DNA of 42,020 nucleotides from Gammaproteobacteria bacterium (GTDB lineage Bacteria > Pseudomonadota > Gammaproteobacteria > Acidiferrobacterales > UBA6901). The number at the start of each line of letters is the position of its first letter. Positions within the stretch are counted from its first letter, which is position 1. Shown here one piece after another: positions 1-11,100 of the stretch. Location of the stretch: contig JACREH010000018.1 in the NCBI GenBank assembly GCA_016218345.1, positions 1 through 42,020 of the forward strand, given 5' to 3'. Under the pieces are notes generated by a model. That model had not been told where the DNA came from, searched no databases, and was given only the letters and a program-made list of their open reading frames with translations. Made by a program: the position numbers and the translations under genes.

Positions 1-1
1 C

Positions 2-154
2 CCCAAGGGCACCGAGATGGTCATGCCCGGGGACAACGTCAAGCTCGTGATCACGCTCATCAACCCGATCGCCATGGAAGACGGCCTGCGCTTCGCCATT
101 CGCGAAGGCGGCCGGACCGTGGGGGCGGGAGTGGTGGCGAAAGTAATTGAATAG
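2..154 (+). CDS. tuf: Elongation factor Tu, C-terminal fragment (truncated by window edge)
   Basis: Frame 2 reads [50 protein letters not shown], the EF-Tu C-terminus; sits directly upstream of rpsJ. Confidence 0.95.
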   Translation, partial: PKGTEMVMPGDNVKLVITLINPIAMEDGLRFAIREGGRTVGAGVVAKVIE

Positions 155-242
155 TGCTGAGTGATAAGTGCCGAGTGATTAGTTGAGGAGCGCGCGAAGC
201 GCGCATCAAAAACTAAGCACTTAGAACTTATAACTAATAACT
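153..242. repeat. AT-rich imperfect inverted-repeat element with central gcgcg-cgaa-gcgcgc hairpin
   Basis: Left arm agtgctgagtgataagtgccgagtgattagt pairs imperfectly with right arm actaagcacttagaacttataactaataact. Confidence 0.55.
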
Positions 243-252
243 GGATTTAAAT

Positions 253-564
253 ATGGCAAACCAGAAAATCAGGATCCGGCTCAAGGCGTTCGATCATCGC
301 TTGATCGACCGGTCCGCGATGGAAATCGTGGACACGGCCAAGCGCACGGGCGCGCTGGTGAAAGGCCCGATTCCGCTGCCGACCAAGATCGAGCGTTATA
401 CCGTGCTGCGCTCGCCGCATGTCGACAAGCGATCGCGCGACCAATTCGAGATCCGCACCCACAAGCGCATCATGGACATCATCGAGCCGACCGACAAGAC
501 CGTCGATGCCTTGATGAAACTGGACCTGGCCGCGGGCGTGGATGTCGAGATCAAGTTGAGCTGA
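253..564 (+). CDS. rpsJ: 30S ribosomal protein S10
   Basis: [34 protein letters not shown]...; operon position. Confidence 0.98.
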   Translation: MANQKIRIRLKAFDHRLIDRSAMEIVDTAKRTGALVKGPIPLPTKIERYTVLRSPHVDKRSRDQFEIRTHKRIMDIIEPTDKTVDALMKLDLAAGVDVEIKLS

Positions 565-576
565 GGTATACCGGAC

Positions 577-1230
577 ATGGCGCTAGGATTAGTGGGCAAG
601 AAGGTCGGCATGAGCCGCGTGTTCAGCGCGGACGGTTCGGCCGTGCCGGTGACGGTGTTCGAGGTCGGTCCGAATCGCATCGCGCAGGTGAAGACCGCCG
701 ATAACGACGGTTACCGCGCCGTGCAGGTGACGATCGGCACGCGTCGCCCGAGCCGCGTGACCAAGCCGCTGGCCGGGCATTTCGCCAAGGCCAATGTCGC
801 CGCCGGTCGCGGGCTGTGGGAATTCCGTCTCGATGCCGGCGAAGGCGACGGGTTGCAGCCCGGCGGCGAGGTCAAGGTTGATATCTTCGCTGTCGGCCAG
901 AAGGTCGACGTGCAGGGCACATCGATCGGTAAGGGCTTTGCCGGCGTAATGAAGCGTCATCACTTCGCCGGCGGTCGTGCCAGTCACGGTAATTCGCTGT
1001 CGCACCGCGCACCGGGTTCAATCGGTCAGCGCCAGACGCCGGGCCGGGTGTTCCCCGGCAAGAAGATGGCCGGTCACATGGGCCATGCCACCTGCACCCA
1101 GCAGAATCTCGAGGTGGTGCGGGTGGATGTCGAGCGCAATCTGTTATTGATCAAGGGCGCGGTACCCGGCCCGAAGGGCGCGGACGTGTTGATCCGTCCG
1201 GCCGTGAAGTCACGCAACAAGAAAGCATAG
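577..1230 (+). CDS. rplC: 50S ribosomal protein L3
   Basis: [16 protein letters not shown]...; [35 protein letters not shown] motif. Confidence 0.98.
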   Translation: MALGLVGKKVGMSRVFSADGSAVPVTVFEVGPNRIAQVKTADNDGYRAVQVTIGTRRPSRVTKPLAGHFAKANVAAGRGLWEFRLDAGEGDGLQPGGEVKVDIFAVGQKVDVQGTSIGKGFAGVMKRHHFAGGRASHGNSLSHRAPGSIGQRQTPGRVFPGKKMAGHMGHATCTQQNLEVVRVDVERNLLLIKGAVPGPKGADVLIRPAVKSRNKKA

Positions 1231-1239
1231 GAACGGGAC

Positions 1240-1860
1240 ATGAAAGTCAGTCTCATCAACGAAACCAGCGGCAAGGCGCAGTCGGAGTTTGAACTCTCCG
1301 ATAAGAACTTCGGCGTCGATTTCAACGAGCCGTTGGTGCATCAGGTGGTGGTCGCCTACCAAGCCGGCGGTCGCGCCGGGACGCGCGCCCAGAAGAATCG
1401 CGCCGCGGTGCGCGGCGGCGGTCGCAAGCCGTTTGCCCAGAAGGGTGGCGGCCGCGCGCGCGCCGGTACCATCCGCAGCCCGCTGTGGCGCGGCGGCGGC
1501 AAGGTGTTCCCGGCCTGCAATGCGGATTTTTCGCAGAAGGTGAACAAGAAAATGCAGCGCGCCGCTCTGCGTTCGATCCTGTCGGAGCTGGTGCGTCAGG
1601 ACCGGCTAGTGGCGGTGCCGGACTTCCGGCTCGATGCCCCCAAAACCCAGACGCTCCTCGAGAAGCTCGGCAAGTTCAATGTCGCCGATGTGTTGATCGT
1701 GACCGAGGGCCTGGACCGCAATCTGTATTTGTCGGCGCGCAACCTGCACAAGGTCGCGGTCTGCGATGTCGCGAGCGTCGATCCGGTGAGCCTGATCGGC
1801 CACGAGAAGGTGGTGATGACCGTCCCGGCGCTGAAGCGCCTTGAGGAGTTGCTGGCATGA
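1240..1860 (+). CDS. rplD: 50S ribosomal protein L4
   Basis: [43 protein letters not shown] motif; operon position. Confidence 0.98.
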   Translation: MKVSLINETSGKAQSEFELSDKNFGVDFNEPLVHQVVVAYQAGGRAGTRAQKNRAAVRGGGRKPFAQKGGGRARAGTIRSPLWRGGGKVFPACNADFSQKVNKKMQRAALRSILSELVRQDRLVAVPDFRLDAPKTQTLLEKLGKFNVADVLIVTEGLDRNLYLSARNLHKVAVCDVASVDPVSLIGHEKVVMTVPALKRLEELLA

Positions 1861-2159
1861 AAGAACAGCAATTATTCGATGTGATCGTGGGGCCGCACGT
1901 TTCCGAGAAGGGCACGCGCGTGGCCGACAAGAATCGCCAATTCGTGTTTGTGGTGCGGCGCGACGCCAGCAAGCCGGTGATCAAACAGGCGGTCGAAAAG
2001 ATGTTCAACGTCCAGGTCGAGGCGGTATCGGTCGTGAACGTCAAGGGAAAATCCAAGCGCAGCGGCAAAACGCCGGGGCGCCGTCAGGACTGGAAGAAGG
2101 CCTATGTGAGCCTCAAGCCCGGTCAGGACATCAATTTCATCGGCGGCGAGTCCGCATAA
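1857..2159 (+). CDS. rplW: 50S ribosomal protein L23
   Basis: [26 protein letters not shown]...; ATGA overlap with rplD. Confidence 0.97.
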   Translation: MKEQQLFDVIVGPHVSEKGTRVADKNRQFVFVVRRDASKPVIKQAVEKMFNVQVEAVSVVNVKGKSKRSGKTPGRRQDWKKAYVSLKPGQDINFIGGESA

Positions 2160-2168
2160 AGGCGCGTT

Positions 2169-2993
2169 ATGGCACTCGTTAAAGTCAAACCCACTTCCGC
2201 CGGTCGGCGCGCGCTGCTCAAGGTCACCAACCCCGACCTGCATAAGGGCGCGCCGCATGCCGCGTTGATCGAAAAGAAGGCCAAGATCGACGGGCGCAAC
2301 AATTACGGACGCGTGTCGGTGCGCCATCGTGGCGGCGCGCACAAGCGCCATTACCGCGTGATCGATTTCAAGCGCGACAAGGACAACATCCCGGGAAAGA
2401 TCGAGCGCCTGGAGTACGATCCCAACCGTAGCGCGCACATCGCGCTGGTGCTGTACAAGGACGGCGAGCGCCGCTACATCATCGCCCCCAAGGGCGTTGA
2501 CGCCGGTGCCGAGATCGTCTCCGGTTCGGCGGTGCCGATCCGTACGGGCAATTCGCTGCCGCTGCGCAGCATCCCGGTGGGCAGCACCGTGCATTGCGTG
2601 GAACTGAAGGTAGGCCGCGGCGCGCAACTCGGGCGCTCGGCCGGCGCCGCCATCCAACTGGTCGCGCGCGAGGGCAGTTACGCGCAGTTGCGGCTGCGCT
2701 CCGGCGAGGTGCGCATGGTGCACGTCGATTGCCGCGCCACCATCGGCGAGGTCGGCAACAGCGAGCACTCGCTGCGTCAACTCGGCAAGGCCGGCGCCAA
2801 GCGCTGGCGCGGTATCCGGCCGACGGTGCGTGGCGTGGCCATGAACCCGGTCGACCATCCGCACGGCGGCGGCGAAGGCCGCACCTCCGGCGGGCGCCAT
2901 CCGGTGAGCCCGTGGGGCACGCCGACCAAGGGTTACAAGACCCGTGTCAACAAGCGTACCGATGCCATGATCGTGCATCGGCGCAAGAAATAA
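2169..2993 (+). CDS. rplB: 50S ribosomal protein L2
   Basis: [14 protein letters not shown]... [26 protein letters not shown] motif. Confidence 0.98.
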   Translation: MALVKVKPTSAGRRALLKVTNPDLHKGAPHAALIEKKAKIDGRNNYGRVSVRHRGGAHKRHYRVIDFKRDKDNIPGKIERLEYDPNRSAHIALVLYKDGERRYIIAPKGVDAGAEIVSGSAVPIRTGNSLPLRSIPVGSTVHCVELKVGRGAQLGRSAGAAIQLVAREGSYAQLRLRSGEVRMVHVDCRATIGEVGNSEHSLRQLGKAGAKRWRGIRPTVRGVAMNPVDHPHGGGEGRTSGGRHPVSPWGTPTKGYKTRVNKRTDAMIVHRRKK

Positions 2994-3006
2994 GAGGATT
3001 TGAATC

Positions 3007-3297
3007 GTGCCACGTTCCGTTAAAAAAGGACCGTTTATCGACGCCCACCTGGCGGACAAGGTGGCGCGCGCCCATGCCGACGGCAGCAAGAAGCCGATCA
3101 AGAGCTGGTCGCGGCGCTCCACGATCATGCCGGATTTCATCGGCCTGACCATCGCCGTGCATAACGGCAAGCAGCACGTGCCGATCCAGATCACCGAAAA
3201 CATGATCGGCCACAAGCTCGGCGAATTCGCGGCCACGCGCATCTTCAAGGGCCACTCGGCCGACAAGAAGGTCACCACCGAGGAGACCAAAGGGTGA
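3007..3297 (+). CDS. rpsS: 30S ribosomal protein S19
   Basis: [19 protein letters not shown]...; [28 protein letters not shown] motif. Confidence 0.98.
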   Translation: MPRSVKKGPFIDAHLADKVARAHADGSKKPIKSWSRRSTIMPDFIGLTIAVHNGKQHVPIQITENMIGHKLGEFAATRIFKGHSADKKVTTEETKG

Positions 3298-3662
3298 TGC
3301 AAGCCACGGCCATTTTGAGATTCACCCGGCTCTCGCCGCAGAAGGGGCGGCTCATCGCCGACCAGATCCGCGGCCTGTCGGTCGAGCGCGCGCTCGAGGT
3401 GTTGCAGTACAGCAAGCGCCGCGCCGCCAAGCCGGTCAAGAAGACGCTGGAAGCCGCGATCGCCAACGCCGAGCACAATGAGGGTGCGGACGTCGACGAG
3501 TTGAAGGTGCAGTCGATCCAGATCGACGGCGGCCCGAGCCTGAAGCGTTTCCATGCGCGCGCCAAGGGCCGCGGCGCGCGGATCTTGAAGCGCACCAGCC
3601 ATATCACCATCACCGTGGGCGACAAGGCCGTGAAGAAGACCGTCGCCAAGAGGGCAAAGTAA
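3297..3662 (+). CDS. rplV: 50S ribosomal protein L22
   Basis: [36 protein letters not shown]...; GTG at 3294 is an alternative start. Confidence 0.97.
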   Translation: MQATAILRFTRLSPQKGRLIADQIRGLSVERALEVLQYSKRRAAKPVKKTLEAAIANAEHNEGADVDELKVQSIQIDGGPSLKRFHARAKGRGARILKRTSHITITVGDKAVKKTVAKRAK

Positions 3663-4339
3663 TGGGCCAGAAGATCAATCCGACCGGGTTTCGTCTCGGC
3701 ATCATCAAGGACTGGAACGCGCGCTGGTACGCGGGTACCAAGCATTACGCCGCCAATCTGGCCGCCGACCTCAAGCTGCGCAACCATCTCAAGAAGAATC
3801 TGGCGCACGCCGCGGTCAGCTCGATCATCATCGAGCGTCCGACCCAGAGCATCAACATCACCGTCCATACCGCCCGTCCCGGCATCGTGATCGGCAAAAA
3901 GGGCGAGGACATCGAGAAGCTGCGCCAGGAGATGACCGCGATGGCCGGTCAGCCGGTGCACGTCACCATCGAAGAGATTCGCAAGCCGGAACTGGATTCA
4001 TTGCTGGTGGCCGAGAATATCTGTCAGCAACTGGAAAAGCGCATCATGTTCCGGCGCGCCATGAAGCGCGCCGTGACCAACGCCATGCGCCTGGGCGCGT
4101 TGGGCGTGAAGGTCATGGTCGCCGGCCGCTTGAACGGTGCCGAGATCGCGCGCACCGAGTGGTACCGCGAAGGACGCGTGCCCTTGCACACGCTGCGCGC
4201 CGACATCGATTACGGCGCCGCCGAGGCTCACACCACCTACGGCGTGATCGGCGTAAAGGTATGGATCTTCAAGGGCGAGGTATTCTCGCTGGCCGAACAG
4301 GCGGCGGTTGACGCCGAGGCCGCGAAGAAGGCCATCTAG
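3662..4339 (+). CDS. rpsC: 30S ribosomal protein S3
   Basis: [24 protein letters not shown]...; KH motif [15 protein letters not shown]. Confidence 0.98.
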   Translation: MGQKINPTGFRLGIIKDWNARWYAGTKHYAANLAADLKLRNHLKKNLAHAAVSSIIIERPTQSINITVHTARPGIVIGKKGEDIEKLRQEMTAMAGQPVHVTIEEIRKPELDSLLVAENICQQLEKRIMFRRAMKRAVTNAMRLGALGVKVMVAGRLNGAEIARTEWYREGRVPLHTLRADIDYGAAEAHTTYGVIGVKVWIFKGEVFSLAEQAAVDAEAAKKAI

Positions 4340-4348
4340 TTTTATTAA

Positions 4349-4397
4349 GGAAGCCTTCTCCCCGTCCCTCTCCCGCAAGCGAGCGAGGGGGAGCAGG
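4349..4397. repeat. GC-rich palindromic element (ccctctcccgc/gcgaggggga type) in the rpsC-rplP gap
   Basis: gaagccttctccccgtccctctcccgcaagcgagcgagggggagcagg; similar segments occur near ruvC and between ruvA and ruvB. Confidence 0.5.
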
Positions 4398-4423
4398 TAA
4401 GAATCTATTTTTAAGGTTGGAAT

Positions 4424-4837
4424 ATGTTACAGCCAAAACGAACGAAGTATCGCAAGCAGATGAAGGGCCGCAACCGCGGTCTGGCGCAGGTCGGCAACAA
4501 GGTGAGCTTCGGCGAGTACGGGCTCAAGGCGACCACCCGTGGCCGGTTGACCTCGCGTCAGATCGAAGCCGCGCGGCGCGCGCTCACGCACTTCATCAAG
4601 CGCGGCGGACGCGTGTGGATCCGGGTGTTCCCGGACAAGCCCATCACCAAGAAGCCGCTCGAGGTGCGCATGGGCAAGGGCAAGGGTAACGTGGAATATT
4701 GGGTGGCGTTGGTGCAGCCCGGGCGCATTCTGTATGAAATGGAAGGCGTGACCGAGGAACATGCGCGCGATGCCTTCCGGTTGGCGGCGGCCAAGCTGCC
4801 GGTGCGCACCACCTTCGTGGCGCGGCACGTAATCTAA
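4424..4837 (+). CDS. rplP: 50S ribosomal protein L16
   Basis: [36 protein letters not shown]... Confidence 0.98.
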   Translation: MLQPKRTKYRKQMKGRNRGLAQVGNKVSFGEYGLKATTRGRLTSRQIEAARRALTHFIKRGGRVWIRVFPDKPITKKPLEVRMGKGKGNVEYWVALVQPGRILYEMEGVTEEHARDAFRLAAAKLPVRTTFVARHVI

Positions 4838-4843
4838 GGCGGG

Positions 4844-5047
4844 ATGAGCATGAAAATCAGCGATATCAGGGCGCTCAGCCCCGAGGCCAAGGTGCAAGAG
4901 CTCACCGAGCTCAAGCGTGAACAGTTTAACCTGCGGATGCAGAAGGCGACCGGCCAACTCGCGAACAGCGCCAAGCTGCGCGTGATCAAGCGCGATATCG
5001 CCCGCCTGCTTACCGTGATGAACGAAAAGACCGGTATCGGAGCATGA
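4844..5047 (+). CDS. rpmC: 50S ribosomal protein L29
   Basis: [39 protein letters not shown]... Confidence 0.96.
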   Translation: MSMKISDIRALSPEAKVQELTELKREQFNLRMQKATGQLANSAKLRVIKRDIARLLTVMNEKTGIGA

Positions 5048-5310
5048 GCGAACAGATCCAAGCGGCACCCACCCTGAGCGGGCGGGTAGTGAGCAGCAAG
5101 ATGAACAAGACCATCACCGTGGCGGTCGAACGCCAGGTGGCGCACCCGCTATACGGCAAGTTCATCCGGCGGCGCAGCAAGCTGCACGCGCACGACGAGA
5201 ACAACGAGTGCCACGAGGGCGACCTGGTGCTGATCCAGGAATGCCGGCCGTTGTCCAAGACCAAGTCCTGGCGCCTGGTGCAGGTGCTGGAAAAGGCGCC
5301 CCAGGAGTAG
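5044..5310 (+). CDS. rpsQ: 30S ribosomal protein S17
   Basis: [44 protein letters not shown]... Confidence 0.97.
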   Translation: MSEQIQAAPTLSGRVVSSKMNKTITVAVERQVAHPLYGKFIRRRSKLHAHDENNECHEGDLVLIQECRPLSKTKSWRLVQVLEKAPQE

Positions 5311-5317
5311 GCCGATG

Positions 5318-5346
5318 TTGGGTGGGCGCGTCCGAGCTGGTACAAT
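5318..5346 (+). promoter_or_regulatory. Candidate sigma70-type promoter upstream of rplN (spc operon promoter position)
   Basis: ttgggt (5318-5323), 17 nt spacer, tacaat (5341-5346); E. coli also has a promoter at this junction. Confidence 0.6.
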
Positions 5347-5373
5347 CGACCGTTTTTCAGCGGGGTTTAGGCC

Positions 5374-5742
5374 ATGATACAGATGCAAACCGTATTAAAC
5401 GTGGCCGACAACAGCGGCGCGAAGATGGTGCAGTGCATCAAGGTGCTGGGCGGCTCCAAGCGCCGCTATGCCGGCATCGGCGATGTCATCAAGGTCAGCA
5501 TCAAAGAGGCCATTCCGCGCGGGCGCGTGAAGAAGGGCGACGTGTATGACGCGGTAATCGTGCGCACCCGCAAGGGCGTGCGCCGCAACGACGGGTCGGT
5601 GGTGCGTTTCGACACCAACGCCGCGGTGTTGTTGAATCCGCAGCTGCAACCGGTCGGCACGCGTATCTTCGGGCCGGTGACGCGCGAGCTGCGCAGCGAG
5701 AAATTTATGAAGATTATTTCACTTGCCCCGGAAGTGCTTTGA
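5374..5742 (+). CDS. rplN: 50S ribosomal protein L14
   Basis: [39 protein letters not shown]... Confidence 0.98.
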   Translation: MIQMQTVLNVADNSGAKMVQCIKVLGGSKRRYAGIGDVIKVSIKEAIPRGRVKKGDVYDAVIVRTRKGVRRNDGSVVRFDTNAAVLLNPQLQPVGTRIFGPVTRELRSEKFMKIISLAPEVL

Positions 5743-5745
5743 GCC

Positions 5746-6063
5746 ATGCGCAAGATTAAGAAAGGCGACCAGGTCGTCGTCATCACCGGCAAAGACAAGG
5801 GCAAGCGCGGCAACGTGCTGCGCGTGCTCGCCGACGATCGCGTGCTGGTCGAGAGCGTGAACATGGTCAAGCGTCACACCCGTCCGAACCCGAACCGCAA
5901 TATCGCCGGCGGCATTCTGGACAAGGAGGCGCCGATCCATATTTCCAACGTCGCGTTGTTCAACGGCGCGACCGGCAAGGGCGAACGCGTCGGCCTCCGG
6001 CGGCTGGAAGACGGGCGCAAGGTGCGTTATTTCAAACGTAGCGGCGAAGTCGCCGACGTCTAA
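5746..6063 (+). CDS. rplX: 50S ribosomal protein L24
   Basis: [27 protein letters not shown]... Confidence 0.97.
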   Translation: MRKIKKGDQVVVITGKDKGKRGNVLRVLADDRVLVESVNMVKRHTRPNPNRNIAGGILDKEAPIHISNVALFNGATGKGERVGLRRLEDGRKVRYFKRSGEVADV

Positions 6064-6078
6064 TCGAGTGATTCTGTG

Positions 6079-6618
6079 ATGGCAAGGTTACAAGAGCATT
6101 ATCGGACCAAGGTTGTGCCGGAGCTTATGGCCAAGTTCGGCTATAAGAACGTCATGCAGGTGCCGCGCATCGTCAAGGTCACCATCAACATGGGTGTCGG
6201 CGAGGCGCTGGCCGACAAGAAGGTGATGGACAACGCCGTGGCCGATCTCGAGAAGATCAGCGGCCAGAAGCCGGTGGTGATACGCGCCCGCAAGTCGGTG
6301 GCGGCGTTCAAGGTGCGCGAGAACTGGCCGATCGGTTGCAAGGTGACGCTGCGCAAGACGCGCATGTACGAATTTCTGGATCGCCTGATCAGCATTTCGA
6401 TTCCGCGTATCCGCGATTTCCGCGGGCTGTCGGGGCGTTCGTTCGACGGCCAGGGCAATTATTCGATGGGCGTGAAGGAGCAGATCATCTTTCCGGAAAT
6501 CGATTTCGACAAGATCGACGCCCTGCGCGGCATGGACATCACCGTCACCACGACCGCCAAGACCGACGAAGAGGCGCGCGCCTTGCTGCTGGCGTACAAC
6601 TTCCCGATTAGGAGTTAA
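6079..6618 (+). CDS. rplE: 50S ribosomal protein L5
   Basis: [43 protein letters not shown]...; GTG at 6076 is an alternative start. Confidence 0.97.
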   Translation: MARLQEHYRTKVVPELMAKFGYKNVMQVPRIVKVTINMGVGEALADKKVMDNAVADLEKISGQKPVVIRARKSVAAFKVRENWPIGCKVTLRKTRMYEFLDRLISISIPRIRDFRGLSGRSFDGQGNYSMGVKEQIIFPEIDFDKIDALRGMDITVTTTAKTDEEARALLLAYNFPIRS

Positions 6619-6625
6619 GCACCGA

Positions 6626-6931
6626 ATGGCCAAGAAATCGATGGTTTTGCGGGACGTGAAGCGCAAGTCGCTGTCGGCGAAGTACGCCAAGCGCCGCGCC
6701 GAACTCAAGGCGATCATCAGCAACATGAAACTGGACGGCGAACAGCGCCACGCCGCGCAAGTCGCGCTGCAGAAGCTGCCGCGCGATTCGAGCCGTTCGC
6801 GTATCCGCAACCGCTGCCAGTTGACCGGCCGGCCGCGCGGCTACTACCGCAAGTTCGGCCTGTCGCGCTCCAAGCTGCGCGAGGCGGTGATGCGCGGCGA
6901 CGTGCCGGGCGTGGTCAAGGCCAGCTGGTAA
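6626..6931 (+). CDS. rpsN: 30S ribosomal protein S14 (zinc-independent type)
   Basis: [31 protein letters not shown]... [19 protein letters not shown]. Confidence 0.97.
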   Translation: MAKKSMVLRDVKRKSLSAKYAKRRAELKAIISNMKLDGEQRHAAQVALQKLPRDSSRSRIRNRCQLTGRPRGYYRKFGLSRSKLREAVMRGDVPGVVKASW

Positions 6932-6940
6932 TTTACTGAC

Positions 6941-7002
6941 AGTATTGAGTTTATAGCGATTAGTTAATAGTTATCGATAACCTAGAACTCAATACCTAGC
7001 AC
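6941..7002. repeat. AT-rich inverted-repeat element in the rpsN-rpsH gap
   Basis: tattgagtt ... aactcaata arms around tagttaatagttatcgataa; shares AGTGCT/TAGCACT-like words with the 153-242 element. Confidence 0.45.
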
Positions 7003-7016
7003 TGAGAACCGATTTT

Positions 7017-7409
7017 ATGATGACCGATCCGATAGCCGATATGCTGACACGCATCCGCAACGCCCAGTTGGCGGAGAAGGTGAGCGTGCGCATGCCGGCG
7101 TCCAAGCTGCGTACCGCCATCGCCAAGGTGCTGAAGAACGAGGGTTATATCGAGGACTTCGCCGCCCACGAGGCCGATCGCAAGCCGATGTTGGAGATAC
7201 GCCTCAAGTATTACGCCGGCCGGCCGGTGATCGAGCGTATCGAGCGCGTCAGCCGTCCGGGCCTGCGTATCTACCGCGCCAAGGACGAGTTTCCGAGCGT
7301 GACCGGCGGTTTGGGCGTGGTGATCGTGTCGACGTCCAAGGGCGTCATGACCGACCGCGCCGCGCGCAAGGCCGGTCTCGGCGGCGAAGTATTGTGCATC
7401 GTTTATTGA
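7017..7409 (+). CDS. rpsH: 30S ribosomal protein S8
   Basis: [32 protein letters not shown]... Confidence 0.98.
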   Translation: MMTDPIADMLTRIRNAQLAEKVSVRMPASKLRTAIAKVLKNEGYIEDFAAHEADRKPMLEIRLKYYAGRPVIERIERVSRPGLRIYRAKDEFPSVTGGLGVVIVSTSKGVMTDRAARKAGLGGEVLCIVY

Positions 7410-7420
7410 TAGGTTGAGCC

Positions 7421-7954
7421 ATGTCCAGGGTAGCCAAGGTTCCAGTGACAATTCCGGCCGGCGTCGAGGTCAAGCTCAGCGGCGCGTTGTTGAGCGTGAA
7501 AGGCCCGAAGGGCAAGCTGGAATTCACCATTCATCCGCAGGTCAAGGTGGCCCACGATGGCACACAGGTGACCGTGGGCGCGCAATCGAACGCGCCGACC
7601 GCCAGCGCGCTGTCCGGCACCACGCGCGCGCTCATCAGCAATATGGTGCTGGGCGCGTACAAGGGTTTCGAGAAGAAGCTCAACATCATCGGCGTCGGTT
7701 ACCGCGCCGCGGTTGCCGGCAAGAATCTCAATCTCACGCTCGGCTATTCGCATGCCGTGGTCTATCCGATTCCGGAGGGCATCACCATCGAATGTCCGGA
7801 CCAGACCAATATCGTGGTGCGCGGCGCCGACAAGCAAAAGGTCGGGCAGGTCGCGGCCGAGATCCGCTCCTATCGCGGCCCCGAGCCGTATAAGGGCAAG
7901 GGTGTGCGTTACACCGATGAACACGTGGCCCGTAAAGAGGCCAAGAAGAAATAA
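7421..7954 (+). CDS. rplF: 50S ribosomal protein L6
   Basis: [34 protein letters not shown]... Confidence 0.98.
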   Translation: MSRVAKVPVTIPAGVEVKLSGALLSVKGPKGKLEFTIHPQVKVAHDGTQVTVGAQSNAPTASALSGTTRALISNMVLGAYKGFEKKLNIIGVGYRAAVAGKNLNLTLGYSHAVVYPIPEGITIECPDQTNIVVRGADKQKVGQVAAEIRSYRGPEPYKGKGVRYTDEHVARKEAKKK

Positions 7955-7956
7955 CC

Positions 7957-8316
7957 ATGGCTATGAATAAGACCAAGGCGCGTCTGCGCCGCGCCCATAC
8001 CACCCGCAAGCGCATCGCCGAATTGCAGGCCGTGCGGTTGTGCATCTATCGCACCCCGCGCCACATCTACGCCCAGGTGATCGACGCCGGCGGCGGGCGG
8101 GTGCTGGCCGCGGCCTCGACCGTCGAGCCGGAAGTGCGCAAGGAAGTAAAGACCGGCGGCAATGTCCAGGCCGCCGCCATCATCGGTCGGCGCATCGCCG
8201 CCAAGGCCAAGGCCGCCGGCGTGACCCGGGTGGCGTTCGACCGTTCCGGTTTTAAATATCACGGCCGCATCAAGGCGCTGGCTGACGCCGCGCGTGAAGG
8301 CGGATTGGAATTCTAG
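7957..8316 (+). CDS. rplR: 50S ribosomal protein L18
   Basis: [39 protein letters not shown]... Confidence 0.97.
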   Translation: MAMNKTKARLRRAHTTRKRIAELQAVRLCIYRTPRHIYAQVIDAGGGRVLAAASTVEPEVRKEVKTGGNVQAAAIIGRRIAAKAKAAGVTRVAFDRSGFKYHGRIKALADAAREGGLEF

Positions 8317-8328
8317 GAAAGCAATCTT

Positions 8329-8838
8329 ATGAGCGATCACAACGTCCAAGCCCGCGCCGACAACTACCGCGAGAAGCTGATCACCATCAACCGCGTCGCC
8401 AAGGTGGTGAAGGGCGGACGGGTATTCGGCTTCGCCGCGCTCACCGTGGTCGGGGACGGCGACGGCCGCATCGGCATGGGTCAGGGCAAGGCGCGCGAAG
8501 TGCCGGTGGCGGTGCAAAAGGCCATGGACGACGCGCGCCGAAACATGGTCAAGGTGAATCTCAAGCAGGGCACGCTGCACTATCCGGTGGTCGGTGAACA
8601 CGGCGCCGCCAAGGTCATCATGCGCCCGGCCTCGGAAGGCACCGGCGTGATCGCCGGCGGCGCGATGCGCGCGGTGTTCGAGGTCGCGGGCGTGCAAAAC
8701 GTGCTGGCCAAGTGCATCGGTTCGAGCAATCCGATCAACGTGGTGCGCGCCACCATCAAGGGGCTGTGCTCCATCAACAATCCGGCCGAGATGGCCGCCA
8801 AGCGCGGCAAAAAAGTCGAAGACATTCTGGAGAAGTAA
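8329..8838 (+). CDS. rpsE: 30S ribosomal protein S5
   Basis: [54 protein letters not shown]... Confidence 0.98.
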   Translation: MSDHNVQARADNYREKLITINRVAKVVKGGRVFGFAALTVVGDGDGRIGMGQGKAREVPVAVQKAMDDARRNMVKVNLKQGTLHYPVVGEHGAAKVIMRPASEGTGVIAGGAMRAVFEVAGVQNVLAKCIGSSNPINVVRATIKGLCSINNPAEMAAKRGKKVEDILEK

Positions 8839-8849
8839 CGGAGCGCGCC

Positions 8850-9035
8850 ATGGCCACGAAAAAACTGAAAGTTACCCTGGTGCGCAGCCCGTTCGGCACC
8901 GGCAAGGTTCACATGGCGTGCGTGCGCGGCCTGGGTCTGCGCCGCATGCATCACAGTGTCGAGTTGCAGGACACCCCGGAAGTGCGCGGCATGATCCGCA
9001 AGGTGTACTACATGGTCAAGTGCGAGGAAGTCTGA
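8850..9035 (+). CDS. rpmD: 50S ribosomal protein L30
   Basis: [61 protein letters not shown]; start moved inward from the ORF track's 8712. Confidence 0.96.
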   Translation: MATKKLKVTLVRSPFGTGKVHMACVRGLGLRRMHHSVELQDTPEVRGMIRKVYYMVKCEEV

Positions 9036-9039
9036 CGTC

Positions 9040-9474
9040 ATGCGCCTAAACACATTGAAACCCGCCCGCGGCAGCAAGGCCGCCCGCAAGCGCCTCGGGC
9101 GTGGCGGCGGCTCCGGTCTCGGCAAGACCAGCGGCAAGGGCCACAAGGGTCAGACCGCGCGTGCCGGCGGCTACCATAAGGTCGGCTTCGAGGGCGGTCA
9201 GATGCCGCTGCAGCGGCGCATGCCCAAGCGCGGTTTTCGGTCCGCGCTCAAGGCCGACAACGCCGAGGTGCGGCTGTCCGAATTGAACAAGATCGACGTC
9301 GCGGTGATCGATCTCGCCGCCTTGAAACAGGCGCAGATCGTCCACGAAACCGCCAAGCGCGCCAAGGTGTTCTTGTCCGGTAAGCTCGAAAAGGCGGTGG
9401 TGCTGCGCGGCGTGGCTGCTACCAAGGGCGCGGCCGCCGCGATCACTCAGGCGGGCGGCAAGGTCGAATCGTAA
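9040..9474 (+). CDS. rplO: 50S ribosomal protein L15
   Basis: [41 protein letters not shown]... Confidence 0.98.
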   Translation: MRLNTLKPARGSKAARKRLGRGGGSGLGKTSGKGHKGQTARAGGYHKVGFEGGQMPLQRRMPKRGFRSALKADNAEVRLSELNKIDVAVIDLAALKQAQIVHETAKRAKVFLSGKLEKAVVLRGVAATKGAAAAITQAGGKVES

Positions 9475-10829
9475 TGGCATCGCTCGGCGCGCGCATTCCC
9501 GGCGGCACCGGTCTGTTGGGCGGCAAGCTGACGGAACTCAAGCAGCGCGTGTTGTTCGTGCTCCTCGGGCTGGTGGTATTCCGCATCGGTTCGTACATCC
9601 CGGTGCCGGGCATCAACGCCGCGGCGCTGGCCGAACTGTTCAACCAGACGCGTGGCTCGATCGTCGATCTTTTCAATATGTTCTCGGGCGGCGCGCTCGA
9701 GCGGTTTTCGCTGTTCGCGCTCGGCATCATGCCGTACATCTCGGCGTCCATCATCATGCAGTTGATGACGAACGTGATACCGACCCTCGAGCAGCTCAAG
9801 AAAGAGGGCGAGAGCGGGCGGCGCAAGATCACCCAGTACACCCGCTACGGCACGGTGGTGCTGGCCGCGGTTCAGGCGCTGGGCGTGGCGATTGCGCTCG
9901 AAAGCCAAGTGGCGCGCGGCATGCCGGTGGTGATCGATCCGGGTATCGGCTTCAAGATGGTCACGGTGATTACGCTCGTGTCCGGCACCATGTTCTTGAT
10001 GTGGCTCGGCGAGCAGATGACCGAGCGCGGCATCGGCAACGGCATTTCGCTGATCATTTTCGCCGGCATCGTCGCCGGTCTGCCGCGCGCGGTCGGCGGC
10101 ACCCTGGAGCTGGTGCGCACCGGTTCGTTCCAGCCGCTGTTCGCGCTGGCGCTGTTCGCCATCGCCATCGGCATCACCGCGTTCGTGGTGTTCGTCGAGC
10201 GCGGCCAGCGGCGCATCACGGTGAATTACGCCAAACGCCAGCAGGGCCGGCGGATGTTCGCCGGCCAGACCAGTCATTTGCCGCTGAAGATCAACATGTC
10301 GGGCGTGATCCCGCCGATCTTCGCGTCGAGCATTATCTTGTTTCCGGCCACTGCCGCCAGCTGGTTCAGCCAGACCGAGGGCATGGGCTGGCTGCGCGAC
10401 CTGGCGACCACGCTGTCGCCGGGTCAGCCGATTTACGTGGTGTTGTACGCGAGCGCGATCATCTTTTTCTGTTTCTTTTATACCGCGCTGGTGTTCAACC
10501 CCAAGGAAACCGCCGACAATCTGCAAAAGTCGGGGGCGTTCGTGCCGGGTATCCGCCCCGGCGAGCAGACCGCGCGCTATATCGACGACGTGATGTCGCG
10601 CCTGACCCTGGCCGGGGCGCTGTACGTAACGGCGGTGTGTCTGATACCGGAGTTCATGATCGTGTACTGGAACGTGCCGTTCTACCTGGGCGGCACCTCG
10701 CTGCTCATCATCGTGGTGGTATGCATGGATTTCATGGCCCAGGTCCAGGCGCACCTGATGTCGCATCAGTACGAAAGCCTGTTGAAAAAGGCCAATCTGA
10801 CCGGCGGCGGCATGGGGCTGTCCCGGTAG
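9474..10829 (+). CDS. secY: Preprotein translocase subunit SecY
   Basis: [18 protein letters not shown]... [15 protein letters not shown] ... [35 protein letters not shown]. Confidence 0.98.
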   Translation: MASLGARIPGGTGLLGGKLTELKQRVLFVLLGLVVFRIGSYIPVPGINAAALAELFNQTRGSIVDLFNMFSGGALERFSLFALGIMPYISASIIMQLMTNVIPTLEQLKKEGESGRRKITQYTRYGTVVLAAVQALGVAIALESQVARGMPVVIDPGIGFKMVTVITLVSGTMFLMWLGEQMTERGIGNGISLIIFAGIVAGLPRAVGGTLELVRTGSFQPLFALALFAIAIGITAFVVFVERGQRRITVNYAKRQQGRRMFAGQTSHLPLKINMSGVIPPIFASSIILFPATAASWFSQTEGMGWLRDLATTLSPGQPIYVVLYASAIIFFCFFYTALVFNPKETADNLQKSGAFVPGIRPGEQTARYIDDVMSRLTLAGALYVTAVCLIPEFMIVYWNVPFYLGGTSLLIIVVVCMDFMAQVQAHLMSHQYESLLKKANLTGGGMGLSR

Positions 10830-10845
10830 ATTTTTATTAATTTCA

Positions 10846-10878
10846 GCCGCGGATGAACGCGGATGAACATGGATTAAC
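10846..10878. repeat. Short repeat remnant 'gccgcggatgaacgcggatgaacatggattaac' in the secY-rpmJ gap
   Basis: Internal direct repeat gcggatgaac x2; related words in the aspS-nudB inverted repeat. Confidence 0.4.
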
Positions 10879-10901
10879 AGCGTTGGTAGTTGGAGGTCGT
10901 T

Positions 10902-11015
10902 ATGAAGGTCAAAGCATCGGTCAAGAAGCTCTGCCGGAACTGCAAGGTCGTGCGCCGCAAGGGCGTGGTGCGCATCATTTGCTCCGACCCGCGCCATAAG
11001 CAGCGCCAGGGTTAA
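10902..11015 (+). CDS. rpmJ: 50S ribosomal protein L36 (zinc-binding type)
   Basis: [37 protein letters not shown]; absent from the ORF track because it is short; SD ggagg upstream. Confidence 0.96.
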   Translation: MKVKASVKKLCRNCKVVRRKGVVRIICSDPRHKQRQG

Positions 11016-11027
11016 GGAGCGAACACC

Positions 11028-11056
11028 TTGATTTTTCACGGTAAAAACCGTATCCT
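11028..11056 (+). promoter_or_regulatory. Candidate sigma70-type promoter upstream of rpsM (alpha operon promoter position)
   Basis: ttgatt (11028-11033), 17 nt spacer, tatcct (11051-11056). Confidence 0.6.
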
Positions 11057-11100
11057 TTCGGGTTTTCGCGCGTCAGGCGCATTGTCGGAGATAGGCTGAG

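Noticed and set aside
1872-3602. 576-aa minus-strand ORF opposite rplW/rplB/rpsS/rplV
   Set aside because: Shadow ORF in GC-rich DNA; the plus strand is fully explained by ribosomal proteins and the translation is His/Arg/Ala-rich with no recognisable domain.
9447-11039. 530-aa minus-strand ORF opposite secY
   Set aside because: Shadow of secY with His/Gln/Arg-rich mirror composition.
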